Positions 28,395-36,097 of a stretch of 64,000 bases of DNA are shown in pieces. The notes under the pieces are model-generated. The model worked only from the letters and a program-made list of their open reading frames with translations. It ran no database searches and had not been told where the DNA came from. The first letter of the stretch is position 1. Every line of letters starts with the position of its first letter. The stretch is from NCBI RefSeq assembly GCF_009832865.1, contig NZ_CP047130.1, positions 3,100,001 to 3,164,000 on the forward strand, read 5' to 3'. The translations under genes were made by a program, and so were the position numbers. This DNA comes from Colwellia sp. 20A7. Lineage in GTDB: Bacteria; Pseudomonadota; Gammaproteobacteria; Enterobacterales; Alteromonadaceae.

Positions 28395-30064
28395 AATGGG
28401 ATTATTGAGTGATCATCAATTAAAAAACTTTTAACTTTTCCAAGAGGAAAATATCTATATATTGCTCCATCATCTAGTATTACTTCTATTTCATGGTCAT
28501 GATGGCCATATCTAAAAGATATTTCCTTTAATATGTCTCCATTACGTAAACCTGAACGAAAAGCATTACTCTCCTTTGTTAAGCCGCTTATAGTATTAAA
28601 TTGTTTCTCTGTTAATAGATAGTCAAAGCCAAGTTCAAAATTAACTAAAGAAATAGGTTCAATTAACTCAGAATACCTATCTAAGGTATTATTTACTCCC
28701 TTATTTCCAAAAATAAATTCATTAATATCTTTGCCTGCATGCTCAAGCCCTATTTCGTCCAGCGCTGAAATTATGCTCTCTTCATTAAGTTTAGGGTGCT
28801 CTTCCAAGAAGTTTGGGGAAGAAAGCTTATCAAAAAGATTAAATATAGTTAGCTTTCTATTCTGTGATCTTAGCTTTTCATCCCAATATAAAGCCAAAAG
28901 TACCCCTTTCCAATAAGGGACTCTGTAAAAGCTGTCAGAGCCACCCAACCAAATAGGTGAGCTATTATAAAGTGTTGTATATTCAACACTTGTCAATTTT
29001 GAAAAATCTGAAGTAACTAACCCAACAAGTGCTTCATTAATTTTTGAATTAAATTCCTTTCTAGAGATTATATTGCTATCTAACGAGAGTTGTAATGCAG
29101 CGTATTCTGTAAAACCTTCTACAAACCATTGTAAATTTAAGTTATTTAATTCGATTTCACCCATGGAGTTTGGGTTCCAAGAGTGAATAAATTCATGCAT
29201 CATTGAATTAACTAAGTTACTCTCAGGTTCAGTTTCAGTTGCTTGAATCCAATATGTGTTGGTTAATGCTACACCACTCAAAGAGTGACTATTATCATCA
29301 TTATTTAATGTGGTAAATGCAAGTACGAAGTTAGATGAAAAACTTGAAAATTGATTAGAAACAACAGTAATAGCTTTGTTAATTTTATCAATAAGCACTG
29401 GATCTAATTGCTTTAACTCTTTATCAGAAACTAATTCAATATTATTATTCACATTGAATGAATTCACTTTAGAATCATCTGTAATATATAAAAAAGACAA
29501 CATGAATTCATTGGGATTTCCATTAAAAATTAAATCATTACCGTCCCGAATCATATTTGAAGAATAAATCTTTTTATGAAAAGCGTCACTGAATGATAGC
29601 TTTACATTGATTTCCTCATTTGATAACCAAGGAACAATTAAAGCTAACCCATTTATCCATCTAACTTTGTTTTCATCTACAGATGGTAAAAATTGGTCAA
29701 TGTTTGAAGTTGTATTTGTACGTTCTTTAATTTGAGTTAAAAAGTAGGTAACCTTGACTGGTCTTTCACTACACGGTGAAATAGAAATGAAGCTTTCCAG
29801 CTTATTAAAATCATTTGAAAAAGTGCACCCTTCTTGGTGAATATTTAATTCTTTAATTCCTTTTCCAGCTCCTTTAGTTGAGCCAAATCTGTCTGGAATT
29901 ATAAGCTGAACTTTAGAGGTCGATGCTTCGAATTCCAACTCAATTGATAAAGTATTACTTGAAACTTGTGAAATGGAATATTTAATTAACGACTCAGACT
30001 CACTCGCTTTAAGAGTATTACTAACTAATAAAATATAAAGGATAAGTATTATTATTTTTTTCAT
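28379..30064 (-). CDS. Secreted M61-like metallopeptidase
   Basis: Predicted exported zinc peptidase, 561 residues. A signal peptide occupies residues 1-20. The zinc motif HExxH is MMHEFIHSWNPNSM near 289-293, followed by WFVEGFTEYAAL near 312-323, whose glutamate is the third ligand; HSWNP plus WFxEGFTxY is the pattern of family M61 (glycyl aminopeptidase-like). A degenerate PDZ-like region near 480-545 (SGLTKESNAFRSGLRNGDILKEI) fits the same family. It is very AT-rich compared with flanking housekeeping genes. Substrate is unknown. It lies within the accessory patch, divergent from dgt. Confidence 0.65.
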   Translation of the reverse strand: MKKIIILILYILLVSNTLKASESESLIKYSISQVSSNTLSIELEFEASTSKVQLIIPDRFGSTKGAGKGIKELNIHQEGCTFSNDFNKLESFISISPCSERPVKVTYFLTQIKERTNTTSNIDQFLPSVDENKVRWINGLALIVPWLSNEEINVKLSFSDAFHKKIYSSNMIRDGNDLIFNGNPNEFMLSFLYITDDSKVNSFNVNNNIELVSDKELKQLDPVLIDKINKAITVVSNQFSSFSSNFVLAFTTLNNDDNSHSLSGVALTNTYWIQATETEPESNLVNSMMHEFIHSWNPNSMGEIELNNLNLQWFVEGFTEYAALQLSLDSNIISRKEFNSKINEALVGLVTSDFSKLTSVEYTTLYNSSPIWLGGSDSFYRVPYWKGVLLALYWDEKLRSQNRKLTIFNLFDKLSSPNFLEEHPKLNEESIISALDEIGLEHAGKDINEFIFGNKGVNNTLDRYSELIEPISLVNFELGFDYLLTEKQFNTISGLTKESNAFRSGLRNGDILKEISFRYGHHDHEIEVILDDGAIYRYFPLGKVKSFLIDDHSIIPLKIKN

Positions 30065-30268
30065 TTATTACTCAATATAAACAGCCTTAAATTTAAGACT
30101 GTTTATTATTACATTAAATTATCCATTTAGTAATATGAAAAAAAGTTAACTTTATATAACTCCTTTGAATACCAGAAACAGTTAGTGGAAGAACCGATAG
30201 TAAACAGTTAAAGTATTGTAATCGTGGATTTTACTTCCCTATTTAAACACGGAAAATGGATTTTTATT

Positions 30269-31744
30269 ATGAATTACAACAATAAATTAAAAACAACTCG
30301 CTCACGTCAATCATCAATTGAAGGAAGATGCTTCAATGAGGAGATGGAAAGTGATCGTGGCCGCGCTGTTAATTCTGCTGCTGTTAGACGTTTACAACAA
30401 AAGACCCAAGTTTTTCCATTGGAAACTAATGCCGCAGTGAGAAGTAGGTTGACACACTCGCTTGAAGTACAGCAGGTTGGTCGATATATCAGCAAATTAG
30501 TAATAAAAGAGCTTTCGAGTAAGGGATTATTGGAAAAACTTGAAATAGCAGGCAATATTGATGGTTTCGTTAGTGCAATTGAAGTTGCCTGTTTACTTCA
30601 TGATGTTGGTAACCCAGCATTCGGGCATTTTGGTGAAGAAGCAATAAAGCTCTGGGGGAAGAAAACACTTACAAATATATTTAATGAAAAATTTTCAAAC
30701 GAAGTCAATTGCAGCATACTTATAAAGGATCTCTCCAGTTTTGAAGGGAATGCACAAGCGATAAGATTACTCCATAGCCTCCAATCATTGAACTTAACGT
30801 ACACTCAACTAGCTTGCCTTATAAAATATACACGTGGCGCATATGAAGACAAACCAATAAAAACTGATACTTATGCATACAGAAAGAAAAAGCCTGGTTT
30901 TTATTTTTCTGAAAAAAATCTATTCGAAGATATAAAAAAAGAACTATCTATTGCTGACGGATGCCGCTTTCCCTTAACTTATATAATGGAAGCTGCTGAC
31001 GATATTTCTTATTGCATCGCTGATGTAGATGACGCTATTGATAAAGGTATTTTAACTGTCGAACAACTCCACATTGAGATAAAAAAAACGTGGAACAATT
31101 TCAAAGATGATCCTGATATCAAAGATGAAATAGTAGAAAACGGCTATCTACTCAAAATAGCAGACCGTGCGTATAAAAAGTATCAAGAAGAAGAACACAA
31201 CAAAGACCACGCTTATATACTTACACTACGCACTACACTGGTAAATGAGCTATCAACATATGCAGCAAAAAGATTCATAGATAATCACGAACTGGTATTT
31301 AACGGTGAACTCGATGAATCACTTCTAGATGGCCATGATGAGTTTAATCTAGCTACCGAAACGTTTAGAAATCTTGCTATCAATAACATATTTAATAGTA
31401 AAGAAATCGAAAACTTAGAACTTAAAGGGTATGCAGTAATTTCTGGTTTACTGAACATCTATACCCCATTAATTGAATTATCCTTTGATGAATTTAAAGA
31501 ATTAGTAAGTAATAACTTTTTAAAATCACACCCAATTGAAACAAGGCTTTTTCACAAACTATCAGGCAAACATAAAGGTAGATATAAAGAAGACGTAAAA
31601 GGTATATATGCTAATGAATTACCACTTAACAAAGATAAAATGATGGAATTATATGCTAGAACAAGGCTGCTCATAGATTATATTAGTGGTATGACAGATC
31701 AATTTGCTCTTGAAGAGTTTCAAAATCTATCTGCAATTAAATAA
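30269..31744 (+). CDS. dgt: Deoxyguanosinetriphosphate triphosphohydrolase (dGTPase)
   Basis: Hydrolyses dGTP to deoxyguanosine and triphosphate, 491 residues, E. coli Dgt type. ESDRGRAVNSAAVRRLQQKTQVFPLE (about 27-52) is diagnostic. Metal site residues: histidine in RLTHSLEVQQVGR (63), HD in LLHDVGNPAFGHFGEE (about 111-112) and aspartate in AADDISYCIAD (about 244). The ATG at 30269 aligns with the usual start; a GTG at 30224 would add 15 residues. The gene is intact, unlike the dNTPase fragment 3 kb upstream, and very AT-rich. The IS982 element begins 57 bases after it. Confidence 0.92.
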   Translation: MNYNNKLKTTRSRQSSIEGRCFNEEMESDRGRAVNSAAVRRLQQKTQVFPLETNAAVRSRLTHSLEVQQVGRYISKLVIKELSSKGLLEKLEIAGNIDGFVSAIEVACLLHDVGNPAFGHFGEEAIKLWGKKTLTNIFNEKFSNEVNCSILIKDLSSFEGNAQAIRLLHSLQSLNLTYTQLACLIKYTRGAYEDKPIKTDTYAYRKKKPGFYFSEKNLFEDIKKELSIADGCRFPLTYIMEAADDISYCIADVDDAIDKGILTVEQLHIEIKKTWNNFKDDPDIKDEIVENGYLLKIADRAYKKYQEEEHNKDHAYILTLRTTLVNELSTYAAKRFIDNHELVFNGELDESLLDGHDEFNLATETFRNLAINNIFNSKEIENLELKGYAVISGLLNIYTPLIELSFDEFKELVSNNFLKSHPIETRLFHKLSGKHKGRYKEDVKGIYANELPLNKDKMMELYARTRLLIDYISGMTDQFALEEFQNLSAIK

Positions 31745-31800
31745 TTTTTTGCCAGATAATTTCGTTGGTTTAAATGTAAATACAGCAAACAAAGCTACTT

Positions 31801-32813
31801 AACCTGAGATCTGGATAAGGTGCGGCATTTTAAGCACTCATAATGGACTGTTCCCTATCCGATAACTTAATACACGGCTTTTGTCTTTTTAAACAATAAG
31901 CAACTATTCCTGAAATTACATTAAGCATAAAACCTGTTTCACTACGATGGCGGCTGTGCTCTATTTGAGATATGTTTTTAAGTTGATCATTCACTGTCTC
32001 TATTATGTATCTCTTTGATAGCATTGCCCGATCAAAGGCTGATATTACTTTAGCTTTCATATTTTTTCGCACGGTCGTCACTAAGTCAATATCTGATTCC
32101 TTTAATGTCTGGCTCAAGTTTTTTCCAATGTATCCCTTATCTGCATATAGCTTACCAGTAAGATTTTTACATAAGTCAGGTATTGGAGTTCGGTCATTTG
32201 TATTGCCCGGCGTAATATTCAAAGCAAGGATTTCACCTTTATGATTAATCAATAGATGAAGCTTAAAGCCGAAAAACCAGCCCATTGTTCCTTTTCCTCG
32301 CTTAGCCGTATCTGCAAATACACGGTTACGTGGAATACGGATATTGTGACATACCTTTAGGCTTGTAGAATCTACAAATGCAATTCCTGTTGGCTCACCT
32401 TTCACCGTTTGAAAGTAAGCACACATTGGTACAATAAGATCTGACATTGTATTGATGAAACGAGTGTAGCTGAGCAGCTCTGGGAAATCATCAGTCCAGT
32501 ATCGTTGGACTAAACCAATATAGAAGTTTTTGAAATCTCTATGATTTGACTGATGAAATGCAATCATAATGCTCATTCGCTCGCTGGTAGACATTTTCGA
32601 ACTACGTCTACGCTTGCGAGTACCGTCTGATAGCAATTGTGCTTCCCATTTAGGTGAAAATTGATGACAAAAATCATCGACATCACAAAATATTTCCACT
32701 AAATTATCCATCTGCCCACCTTATTTGCTTTCAAATCGTTTCTTGGTCGAAAGATCTGATCGCTAGGTGGGTATTTAGTTCAATTTTTTATCTTCTTATC
32801 CAGAATTGAGGTT
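31801..32813 (-). mobile_element. IS982-family insertion sequence
   Basis: A 1013-bp element bounded by imperfect inverted repeats: AACCTGAGATCTGGATAAG at the left and, inverted, AACCTCAATTCTGGATAAG at the right (15 of 19 match). It carries one transposase gene on the minus strand. The flanking bases share ACTT immediately outside each end, a possible short target duplication. Size and gene content agree with IS982. Confidence 0.85.
31830..32711 (-). CDS. IS982-family transposase
   Basis: DDE transposase of 293 residues that fills the element. Features: MDNLVEIFCDVDDFCHQFSP at the start, FVDSTSLKVCHN with the first acidic residue near 107-118, KLYADKGYIGKNL near 190 with the second, and RYIIETVNDQLKN near 235 with the glutamate. 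The frame is uninterrupted and may be active. A nearby IS256 element is inserted only 18 bases away. Confidence 0.88.
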   Translation of the reverse strand: MDNLVEIFCDVDDFCHQFSPKWEAQLLSDGTRKRRRSSKMSTSERMSIMIAFHQSNHRDFKNFYIGLVQRYWTDDFPELLSYTRFINTMSDLIVPMCAYFQTVKGEPTGIAFVDSTSLKVCHNIRIPRNRVFADTAKRGKGTMGWFFGFKLHLLINHKGEILALNITPGNTNDRTPIPDLCKNLTGKLYADKGYIGKNLSQTLKESDIDLVTTVRKNMKAKVISAFDRAMLSKRYIIETVNDQLKNISQIEHSRHRSETGFMLNVISGIVAYCLKRQKPCIKLSDREQSIMSA

Positions 32814-32823
32814 ACTTACTTTA

Positions 32824-32831
32824 AACCAAGG
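32824..32831. repeat. Target-site duplication of the IS256 element, left copy
   Basis: AACCAAGG, repeated exactly at 34144-34151 outside the other end of the element; an 8-bp duplication is normal for IS256-family insertion. Confidence 0.85.
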
Positions 32832-34143
32832 GACCCTGTAACAATATCTGTGTAAGTACCATTTTTAAATATAGTCTGAAATACGGTCTTCGAATTCAAT
32901 CATAAAACGATTCAAGGCCGATTTCCAATTCCTTATTGGCATAGTCCATTTTTTCGATGCTTGAGTAATGGCTAAGTAAATAACTTTCTTAGCTGAGTCA
33001 TCGTTGGGAAATACCTTTCTGTTTTTAACCGCTTTGCGTATAACGCTGTTTAACGATTCTATCGCATTCGTTGTGTATATAGCCTTGCGGATATCATTCG
33101 GGTAAATGAATAAGGTATTGAGATTATCCCAATGACGTCGCCAGGAAGCTGATATGCTTGGGTATTTATCGTCCCAGCGTGCTGAGAATGCATCTAATGC
33201 CTTCAATGCTTGCTCTTCGTTTATGGCTTGGTAAATCGTTTTTAGGTCTTTGGTTACCGCTTTATAATCATATAAGGCACAAATTTCAGCGAATTCCTTA
33301 CCATATGTACAATACATAACTGTATTTGAGTATTTTCAAAGGCGGTATTAATGGCATCAGGAAAGCCTTTTAAACCATCAACACAGGCAATAAGGATATC
33401 TTGAACGCCTCGGTTTTTGAGCTCGGTCAACACATTAAGCCAGAATTTAGCCCCTTCATTTTCAGAGAACCACATACCCAGTAAGTCCTTTTGCCCTGTG
33501 ACATCAACGCCTAGCGCTAAATAAACCGCTTTGTTGATAACCTTATTATCTTCTCTGATTTTTAGACGGATACAGTCCATATAAACGATAGGATAAACAG
33601 GCTCTAACGGCCTTGTTTGCCATTCATCGACTTTTTCAATTACCGCATTGGTCACACGAGAAATTAAGGTGGGAGAGACTTCTGCGCCATAAAATTCATC
33701 AAACGAGTCGACGATATCGCGCGTCGTCATACCTTTGCCGTAAAGGTATAAAATCTTGTCGTCCATAGAGGTGAATCGTGTTTGATTTTTCTTTACGAGG
33801 AGCGGCTCGAAGCTACCATCACGGTCACGTGGTGTATTTAGCTCAAACTCTCCGTCCTCGGTTTTAACTTTTTTAGCGCTAAACCCGTTACGGTTGTTGG
33901 GCGTACTCGTTTTTTCATGTTTAGCGTAACCAAGGTGGTCGTCTAATTCGGCATTTAGTGCCGCTTCAACAGTAACCTTGGTTAGCATAGCTCTGAATTT
34001 ATCTAAATCTTCGCCTGTTTTAATACTTTTTGCGGCTTCTTTTGCAAAAGCTTCAAGTTCTTTATGGTTCATGTGTTGTACCTTTCTTTGATACCACTAG
34101 GGTAACTGATGAAAAGTACTTACACAAAATCTGTTACAGGCTC
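32832..34143 (-). mobile_element. IS256-family insertion sequence (frameshifted)
   Basis: A 1312-bp element with related ends: GACCCTGTAACA.. then TGTGTAAGTAC at the left and, inverted, GAGCCTGTAACA.. then TGTGTAAGTAC at the right. It is flanked by the exact 8-bp direct repeat AACCAAGG. The transposase gene is split by a one-base deletion, so the copy is probably immobile on its own. It inserted at the very end of a small minus-strand gene. Confidence 0.9.
32865..34072 (-). pseudogene. IS256-family transposase, frameshifted
   Basis: Two adjoining frames encode the N-terminal 272 and C-terminal about 135 residues of one Mutator-type transposase. The break is near 33258: the first frame ends LKFVPYMIIKR and the second resumes LYDYKAVTKDLKTIYQ, so one base is missing in the codon before DYKAV. 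The acidic residues are in YMDCIRLKI and CVDGLKGF (first part) and NAIESLNSVIRK (second part). A programmed frameshift is not known for this family, so decay is the simple reading; a sequencing error is possible. Confidence 0.88.
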
Positions 34144-34420
34144 AACCAAGGTTTTCTTTATATCTAAAGGCATATTACTTAAGAGTCGTGCGTATAATTC
34201 TTCACAATTATTCTTCTGAAATTTTACTAAATCCTTTTCTTGTTTTTGGGCTTTCTTTTTAATTTCATCTTTTGATAAGTGCTGTAGCCCATATTTAGGT
34301 TTATTTATTTTTAATTATTTTTAATTATTTTTTCTTTTCTAATATATCATTAACGTCATCATAGCAATCTGAAAGTTTCACCGAATAACTAACACTTCTG
34401 AAAATTGGCTGCGGTTTTTT
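34144..34420 (-). pseudogene. Remnant of a small gene ending at the IS256 insertion
   Basis: Two coding-like stretches continue the gene to the right. The first reads in frame after its TGA stop (KKPQPIFRSVSYSVKLSDCY, to a TAA at 34325). The second, one frame over, reads KYGLQHLSKDEIKKKAQKQ, an acidic/basic coiled-coil-like stretch, then LLSNMPLDIKKTLV. Without the IS the next codon would be TAA, so the element landed at the stop codon. An AT-rich repeat (TTTTTAATTA) separates the two parts. No start codon precedes the second part. Interpreted as a decayed C-terminus; function unknown. Confidence 0.45.
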
Positions 34421-34660
34421 TCACATTTCTTCAGCTACTTCTGCTTTTGATATCTTATAACTGAACTTGTTTTTAAAGTCCTTCTCATCTGAATGTCCAT
34501 TGATATATCGCAATTTAGCTTTCTTAAATTTAATAATTGCATCGTAAGCCTTCCCTGATGTTTCAACATCAACTGCCCAACTAGGACGTTTTTCATCCTC
34601 TACTGGTTTAATTAAAGAGCGGTCTTCACCCAAAAATTCTTTAAGATAATCATCTGCCAT
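34421..34660 (-). CDS. Small hypothetical protein, probably 5' part of a decayed gene
   Basis: A 79-residue frame starting at an ATG with an AGGA ribosome site. It is hydrophilic and not recognised. The C-terminal segment YKISKAEVAEEM looks like the start of a helix-turn-helix, cut by TGA; the following codons read on as sensible protein, so a glycine codon (GGA to TGA) may have been lost. Just upstream, another frame (NSYDGKDAFIEQEIKW) may be the last codons of a lost upstream gene. The pattern, an overlapping small basic gene after a larger one, recalls accessory proteins of recombinase cassettes, but this is a guess. Confidence 0.45.
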   Translation of the reverse strand: MADDYLKEFLGEDRSLIKPVEDEKRPSWAVDVETSGKAYDAIIKFKKAKLRYINGHSDEKDFKNKFSYKISKAEVAEEM

Positions 34661-34718
34661 TATTTTATTTCCTGTTCAATGAATGCGTCTTTACCATCGT
34701 AACTATTCTTTGTGTTAG

Positions 34719-35852
34719 TTATGACAATGGCCTCTTTATTTTTTTTCTTGCCTTTACTGTACGACTCCCCCACATTAAAAAGCCTGTAATTGACATGCCA
34801 GTTAACAAAGCACCAAAAATAAACCAAATAATTTTAGTCCATATTCCACCAATCGTTCCATAATGCAACGGATTAGCAATATGCGATAATGTTTGTACCA
34901 CTGTCATCTTATCGGGATCCCTCTCACCTGCCACATCGCCCGTCCAAGGATTAACAATGACACCATAAGAATATTTGTCATAGAAAATAAAATCGCCACT
35001 ACCATATAATTTATAGGTATCTCGATTATGTTCAGGCAGCATTAAATACGTCCCTTCAAAATCTGGGAATTTTTTATGGGCTATGTCTAACGCACGAGTC
35101 AATGAGGTTTTTTCGAAGGTATCAATTTTATTGCTTAATGGGAGTTGTTCTACAGTCGCAATAGGTGAATGTGGCTCTATGTCATAATCAGCATGCCACA
35201 AGACGGCTTGAACTAAATACCATAACCCAGTGAGACTCATCAGCAGTAAGAACCAAAGAGACCAAACGCCAGCTAAACGGTGTAAGTCGCCATATAGCGT
35301 TTTTTTACCCTGTCTTAGACGAAGCTTAGGTTGTGTAAAAGCGTGCCAAAAATTCTTATAAATAACTAATCCGGTAATCAAAGCGCCAAGCATGAAAAAA
35401 GCCATAGCGCATACAATGTAATAACCAATACTGTAATTACTCTCCCAAGGAAATAATAACCAACCATGCAAAGAGCGCATAAAACCATTGAACGTTATAT
35501 CCTGATACACACCTTGTATGTCGCCAGTGTATTGATTGATGTAAGCAATAGCTTGCGGTTTATCTATATCTGTAAAAACAATCGCATGGATAAGATAAGG
35601 CTCAAATGTCATCACAGTTGTTATTTTTGCTGTAGGGTGAGTTTTTTGCACAATAGAAATTAATTCTGGCGCACTTTTCATTTCATAATTTTCAGGATTG
35701 TTTGCCCGTGAATTAGGATTACTTAACCAAATCAACTCTTGGCTAATAACGGCAATGATAACGGTAAGACAAACAAAACAAAATAACAGCCATACGGGCA
35801 ATGAAAACCAGCCATGAAGTTGAAGCCAGAACCGATTGCTGAGCTTTGCCAT
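34719..35852 (-). CDS. PepSY-associated membrane protein (siderophore/iron uptake)
   Basis: Inner-membrane protein of 377 residues, PepSY_TM family, often encoded beside TonB-dependent siderophore receptors. It has an N-terminal membrane segment (about 15-37), a PepSY-like periplasmic region (FMRSLHGWLLFPW motif near 133), two central segments (about 148-170, 198-222) and a last one near 343-367 (IIWFIFGALLTGMSITGFLMW). It is divergent from the receptor gene, and the shared intergenic region has Fur-box-like sequences. Some relatives reduce ferric siderophores in the periplasm; activity here is not shown. Confidence 0.8.
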   Translation of the reverse strand: MAKLSNRFWLQLHGWFSLPVWLLFCFVCLTVIIAVISQELIWLSNPNSRANNPENYEMKSAPELISIVQKTHPTAKITTVMTFEPYLIHAIVFTDIDKPQAIAYINQYTGDIQGVYQDITFNGFMRSLHGWLLFPWESNYSIGYYIVCAMAFFMLGALITGLVIYKNFWHAFTQPKLRLRQGKKTLYGDLHRLAGVWSLWFLLLMSLTGLWYLVQAVLWHADYDIEPHSPIATVEQLPLSNKIDTFEKTSLTRALDIAHKKFPDFEGTYLMLPEHNRDTYKLYGSGDFIFYDKYSYGVIVNPWTGDVAGERDPDKMTVVQTLSHIANPLHYGTIGGIWTKIIWFIFGALLTGMSITGFLMWGSRTVKARKKIKRPLS

Positions 35853-35922
35853 AAATTTACCGTATTGATAATTATAAAAACTGAATAAGTGCCTATAATA
35901 ATATTTTCTACAACCGACTCAA

Positions 35923-35945
35923 TTAATAATCATTGTTATTATTAT
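35923..35945. promoter_or_regulatory. Fur-box-like site 1
   Basis: TTAATAATCATTGTTATTA resembles the Fur consensus GATAATGATAATCATTATC, mainly in the central ATAATCATT. It lies in the divergent region between the PepSY gene and the TonB receptor gene. Confidence 0.5.
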
Positions 35946-36009
35946 TTGTAAAAAGTAAATATTCTCGGAACTATATTAATTTACATTAACATCTACTTAA
36001 CACGCAAAT

Positions 36010-36035
36010 AGCAACGATTATCATTTGTATTATTG
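36010..36035. promoter_or_regulatory. Fur-box-like site 2
   Basis: AACGATTATCATTTGTATT matches GATAATCATT in 9 of 10 core positions and lies 65-90 bases before the receptor start. Two sites in the same divergent gap strengthen the case for iron repression. Confidence 0.55.
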
Positions 36036-36097
36036 TTTTCGGTATGTATAATAGCGAAAAAATTTCTCCAAATAGAATAAATTCACTAGGAATAAAC

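Noticed and set aside
34421..34423. Selenocysteine at the in-frame TGA
   Set aside because: No following SECIS-like structure was seen, the protein is not of a selenoprotein type and other decay marks surround it.
27434..34705. Attachment-site direct repeats bounding the accessory patch
   Set aside because: No matching sequence to the break in the dNTPase gene was found at the right side, and no intact integrase gene is present.
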